Program-made: the position numbers and the translations under genes | Shown: positions 61,064 to 64,000 of the stretch, in pieces | Numbering within the stretch: position 1 is the stretch's first letter | Layout: every line of letters starts with the position of its first letter | The notes under the pieces: model-generated | What the model saw: the letters and a program-made list of their open reading frames with translations, nothing else | What the model was told of the DNA's origin: nothing | Database searches by the model: none | Assembly (NCBI RefSeq): GCF_036826855.1 | Contig: NZ_CP104578.1 | Coordinates: forward strand, 5,491,501-5,555,500 | Direction of reading: 5' to 3' | DNA from: Streptomyces sp. SJL17-4 | GTDB lineage: Bacteria > Actinomycetota > Actinomycetes > Streptomycetales > Streptomycetaceae | Length of the DNA stretch: 64,000 bases

Positions 61064-62119
61064 ATGGAACTCGAAGACTTCCCCTTGGAATCCGTCCCCC
61101 TCGAATCCCTCCCTGACGAGGTCGTCGCCCAGATCGAGGTGCGGGACCGCTGGAGGCGCGCAACGGCCGCCGGTGGCCTGGAGTTCCTCGTCACCGACAT
61201 CGGGAGGTGGCCGCTGGGCAAGACGGTGCGGGTCGCGTTCCTCGACGGGAGCGACCAGCTGCACGCGGACATCGCGGGAGCGACGAAGCAGATCACCGAC
61301 GCCTGCAACCTGACGCTCGACTTCGGCCGGGACGACGGCGCCGGAACGTTCCGGCGATGGACCACGTCCGACACCGTCCTGGCCGCCGAGATCCGGGTCA
61401 GCTTCGACATGCAGGGCTTCTTCTCCCTCGTGGGCACCGACAGCACGGACAGTGCCATCGGTGCGGGAGGCGGTCCGGTCGGAGGCAACCCCGGCCAGCG
61501 CAGCCTGAACCTCGGCCGGTTCACCACGAACAGGCCCGCCCAGTGGGAGGGCACCGTGCGGCACGAGTTCCTGCACGCGCTGGGCTTCCACCACTCCCAC
61601 CAGAACATGCGCGGCACCTGCGAGGGCGAGTTCCGCTGGGAGGACGAGGTCGGGTACGTCCCCACGCTGGCCCCGGACGGCTCCTTCGTGCCGGACTCCC
61701 AGGGCCGGCTCCCCGGCATCTACACGTTCCTCGCGGGTGAGCCGAACAAGTGGCCGCGCGCGAAGGTGGACTTCAACCTGCGCACCGTCGACGCCCCGGA
61801 TGTCGTCGCCGGGCCCTTCGACACCAAGTCCGTGATGCTGTACCGGTTCCCGGCGTTCTTCTACAAGTCGAACCCCAGCAGCTGCGCGCCGGCCGGTAAC
61901 GGGCAGAACCTGTCGGACGGCGACAAGCGCGGACTCAACCTGCTGTACCCGCACACCATGGGCGCGTTGGCGGAGCTCCAGGACCGTGCCGACGCGGTCC
62001 TGGAGTCGCTCGGGGCCGGTCCCGAGGGGGTCCCCGGTGCGAACGGCGGCGACCTGGCCGAGGCGTACCGCAGCCGGGTCGAGGAGCTGGCCGCCGCCCA
62101 GGCCGCGCGCGTCCGGTGA
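61064..62119 (+). CDS. Matrixin/astacin-like zinc metalloprotease
   Basis: This 351-residue protein has the extended zinc motif HEFLHALGFHH (residues 167-177), an exact HExxHxxGxxH, followed by a KSVMLYRFP Met-turn-like segment. These mark it as a metzincin. No signal peptide or membrane segment is present: the start MELEDFPLESVPLESLPDEV is acidic and repeated. AAGGA lies seven bases before the ATG. It may be exported by another route or act inside the cell. Tandem repeats follow the stop. Confidence 0.82.
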   Translation: MELEDFPLESVPLESLPDEVVAQIEVRDRWRRATAAGGLEFLVTDIGRWPLGKTVRVAFLDGSDQLHADIAGATKQITDACNLTLDFGRDDGAGTFRRWTTSDTVLAAEIRVSFDMQGFFSLVGTDSTDSAIGAGGGPVGGNPGQRSLNLGRFTTNRPAQWEGTVRHEFLHALGFHHSHQNMRGTCEGEFRWEDEVGYVPTLAPDGSFVPDSQGRLPGIYTFLAGEPNKWPRAKVDFNLRTVDAPDVVAGPFDTKSVMLYRFPAFFYKSNPSSCAPAGNGQNLSDGDKRGLNLLYPHTMGALAELQDRADAVLESLGAGPEGVPGANGGDLAEAYRSRVEELAAAQAARVR

Positions 62120-62152
62120 CCCGGGCCGAGCGGCAGCCGACCGAGGCCGAGA

Positions 62153-62210
62153 GGGAGGTGAGTTGCTTCCGCGGGACGTGAGTTGCCCGGCGGGGCGTGA
62201 GCTTCTCAGC
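62153..62210. repeat. Three 19-20-bp tandem repeats
   Basis: Units of the form GGGACGTGAGTTGCCCGGC lie between the convergent metalloprotease and PucR genes; the last overlaps the PucR stop codon. Confidence 0.8.
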
Positions 62211-63711
62211 GAGACTTGAGCGCGAACCACAGCTCCATCCGTACGTCCGGGTCGTCCAGGTCCCGGTCCAGGAGCACCCCGCATCGGGCGATCCGCTGCC
62301 GGACGGTGTTGCGGTGGATGTCCATGGCGACCGCCGTCCGGTCCCAGCTGCCGTGCAGGGACAGCCAGGTCCGCAGGGTCTCCCCGAGGGGTTCCGTCAG
62401 GGGGGCGAGCACGGCACGGGCGTGGGCGGCCGCCTCGTCCGGGTCCACCAGGGCGGCGACGCCTCCCGGGCGGTGCCGGACCAGGGGCGTGCGGGTGGCC
62501 TCCGCCCGGCGCAGGGCGCGGGCGGCCTGCGCGTCGGCGGCGGCGAGTTCCGCCGCCGGCGCGGGCGCGCCGACCCCCAGGGTCCAGCCGGGCTGCTCGG
62601 TGACGGGCGTGGCGGCGGGCAGCAGCAGGCGGACGGCCACGGGGGTGCCGTCGCGCGGACCGCTCCCGCCGCCCGCGTCCACGAGTGGTGTCCCCAGCGC
62701 AGCGGCCAACGAGGCCGCCGCGAAGGGGGTGCCGTCGCCGCCCGAGGCGTGGACCACCGTCCACGGGCCCGGGCCCAGCGTGTCCGCGATCTCCGCCGGG
62801 GCCGCGCCGAGCAGGAGCCGGACCAGGGCCCCGTCCCGTACGGCCGCGTCCGCGCCCCGGTGCGGGGCCGTCAGCAGGGACAGCAGGACGACCGCGACTC
62901 CCGCGATCGTGTGGTCCCCCGGACCGCGCCGCTCCGTCGCCACCCCGAGCGTCAGCCCGTCCCCGTCCCCGCCGCCGAGCGCGTACGCGGCGAGCCGGAG
63001 CCCGCCGCCGTCCCCGCTCGCCGAGGCCGGGCCCTTGGGCGGGGCCTCGCCGGCCGGATCGGCGAGGCCCCGCCCGGGGCGCGGGCCGAGGACGCCCGCG
63101 AGGTCCCGCAGCGCCCGCGCCGCCTCCGCCGGCACCTCCCGGCCGGCCGCCACCGACTCCGTGCCGTCCGCCCCGAAGAGCACCGCCCGCCCCCCGAGCC
63201 GTGAGGCGAGCGCGCCGAGCACCGCCGGGACCGGGGCCGGCCGGGCCGCGGCCGCCGCCAGGGACTGCTGCGCCTCCGTCACCCGGCGGAGCTCGTACAG
63301 CCGGGCCTCCGCCATCAGCCGCCACAGTGCCCGCGCCACCGCCGTGAACGGGGTCTTCGGCGGCACCTCGACCAGCGGCAGACCGTGCCGGGCGCAGGCC
63401 TCGACGAGCTCGGCCGGGACCGTGTCGTACACCGGCGTCACACCGAAGGCGAGCGCCGCCGCCCCCGCCTCCACCACCCGCTCCACGTAGTGCGCCGGAT
63501 CGGTGAGCTGCACGCCGGCCGTCATGAGCAGCTCGCCGCCGAGGAGGTACGGGTACGGGTCGGCCATCTCCGAGGTGTGCACCCAGTGGATCGAGACGTC
63601 CTCGGGGCCGGCGAGCAGCCGCAGCCCGAGGTCCCGGCGGGCCAGCAGTGCGGCCAGCGAGACCGGTGGCGCGGGAGGGGTGGAGGTGGGCTCGGCGGAG
63701 GTCATGGTCAT
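62206..63711 (-). CDS. PucR-family transcriptional regulator
   Basis: The protein has 501 residues. The N-terminal purine-catabolism-regulator-type domain (about 20-140; VHTSEMADPYPYLLGGELLM, VEVPPKTPFTAVARALWRL) is followed by a GGDEF-like middle region, without the catalytic motif, and a C-terminal helix-turn-helix (LRTWLSLHGSWDRTAVAMDI, then HRNTVRQRIARC). ATG at 63711 has GAAGGG upstream; 63705 is also possible. It is divergent from a sodium:solute symporter gene, probably its target. The ligand is likely a purine- or nitrogen-related metabolite; that is family-level inference. Confidence 0.88.
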   Translation of the reverse strand: MTMTSAEPTSTPPAPPVSLAALLARRDLGLRLLAGPEDVSIHWVHTSEMADPYPYLLGGELLMTAGVQLTDPAHYVERVVEAGAAALAFGVTPVYDTVPAELVEACARHGLPLVEVPPKTPFTAVARALWRLMAEARLYELRRVTEAQQSLAAAAARPAPVPAVLGALASRLGGRAVLFGADGTESVAAGREVPAEAARALRDLAGVLGPRPGRGLADPAGEAPPKGPASASGDGGGLRLAAYALGGGDGDGLTLGVATERRGPGDHTIAGVAVVLLSLLTAPHRGADAAVRDGALVRLLLGAAPAEIADTLGPGPWTVVHASGGDGTPFAAASLAAALGTPLVDAGGGSGPRDGTPVAVRLLLPAATPVTEQPGWTLGVGAPAPAAELAAADAQAARALRRAEATRTPLVRHRPGGVAALVDPDEAAAHARAVLAPLTEPLGETLRTWLSLHGSWDRTAVAMDIHRNTVRQRIARCGVLLDRDLDDPDVRMELWFALKSR

Positions 63712-63887
63712 GGACCCTTCGTACATCCCCCCGACCGGTCAGTGGAGGAAACGTACACTTCATCGTCGCTTTCCGGCCACCTACTGTCATGGCATCCGGA
63801 GGCCGCGGGTACGGGCGGATGTCCCCGCGATCAGCTTCCGGTCACTCCCCTGCACGACACGCCACCGAGGTGAACGAAGGAGGCCCC

Positions 63888-64000
63888 ATGGCCGTCGACT
63901 ACACAGTGATCGCCCTGTACCTGGCCGGCATGCTCGCGATGGGCTGGTGGGGCATGCGCCGCGCCAAGTCCAAGAGCGAGTTCCTGGTCGCCGGTCGTCG
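63888..64000 (+). CDS. Sodium:solute symporter, 3' end outside window
   Basis: Thirty-seven residues are visible: a first membrane segment (YTVIALYLAGMLAMGWWGM) and the SSS-family start RRAKSKSEFLVAGRR. GAAGGAGG precedes the ATG at good distance. It is divergent from the PucR regulator across 176 bases. The substrate cannot be read from this part. Confidence 0.8.
   Translation, partial: MAVDYTVIALYLAGMLAMGWWGMRRAKSKSEFLVAGR

Overview
The window is a stretch of a Streptomyces chromosome. The evidence is the very high GC content with strong GC3 bias, GTG and TTG starts after GGAGG-type ribosome binding sites, a rare TTA (bldA) codon in adpA, and a gene order that matches the core S. coelicolor neighbourhood of desABCD (SCO2782-2785), the hexosaminidase/glmS pair, adpA (SCO2792) and ornA (SCO2793). 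Those locus names are recalled from established knowledge and were not looked up.

Layout, left to right. 0-5.6 kb: a truncated PAS-GGDEF diguanylate cyclase, a secreted M6 metalloprotease, tRNA-Lys, a prim-pol-like protein, and a TetR/peroxiredoxin-like divergent pair with a twin operator. 5.7-9.8 kb: a tightly overlapping three-gene operon coding for a PD-(D/E)XK nuclease with an Fe-S-type cysteine set, an unknown 529-aa protein and an SF1 helicase. It looks like a DNA-processing module and is the best candidate here for an undescribed system. 9.7-17.2 kb: a PAP2 phosphatase, a histidine phosphatase, an HTH/TPR regulator, a spermidine-synthase-like protein, and a two-component system. 17.7-27 kb: a polysaccharide-degradation block with a GH18 chitinase, a sugar ABC importer without its own ATPase, and a GH74 xyloglucanase plus GH10 xylanase operon behind a perfect CebR box; tRNA-His follows. 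27-36 kb: the developmental and amino-sugar core (orn, adpA, a universal stress protein, an acetate-transporter-family protein, glmS, and a GH20 hexosaminidase with a DasR-like site).

36.3-39.9 kb is accessory DNA between the hexosaminidase and the desferrioxamine operon. It holds a cluster of gene fragments and a three-gene islet (secreted protein, ArsR-type regulator with a TTA codon, I36-like secreted inhibitor). The islet is bounded by two near-identical copies of the desD terminator hairpin and carries a 19-bp element upstream of both secreted-protein genes.

39.9-46 kb: desABCD behind a perfect iron box, then a siderophore-interacting reductase with its own iron box. The receptor gene desE, expected next to it, is absent. 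46-52.4 kb: a leucine/isovalerate catabolism operon (methylcrotonyl-CoA carboxylase subunits, HMG-CoA lyase, acyl-CoA dehydrogenase) divergent from a TetR repressor across two dyads. 52.5-64 kb: a phosphatase-like protein, a secreted FG-GAP protein with a strong leader hairpin, a CDF cation transporter, thioesterase II, a second acyl-CoA dehydrogenase, a membrane-spanning HTH protein divergent from a secreted sensor-like protein, a matrixin-like metalloprotease, a PucR regulator and the start of a sodium:solute symporter.

A recurring oddity is locus-specific short tandem GC-rich repeats (13-23 bp units). Most lie just after stop codons, often between convergent genes.
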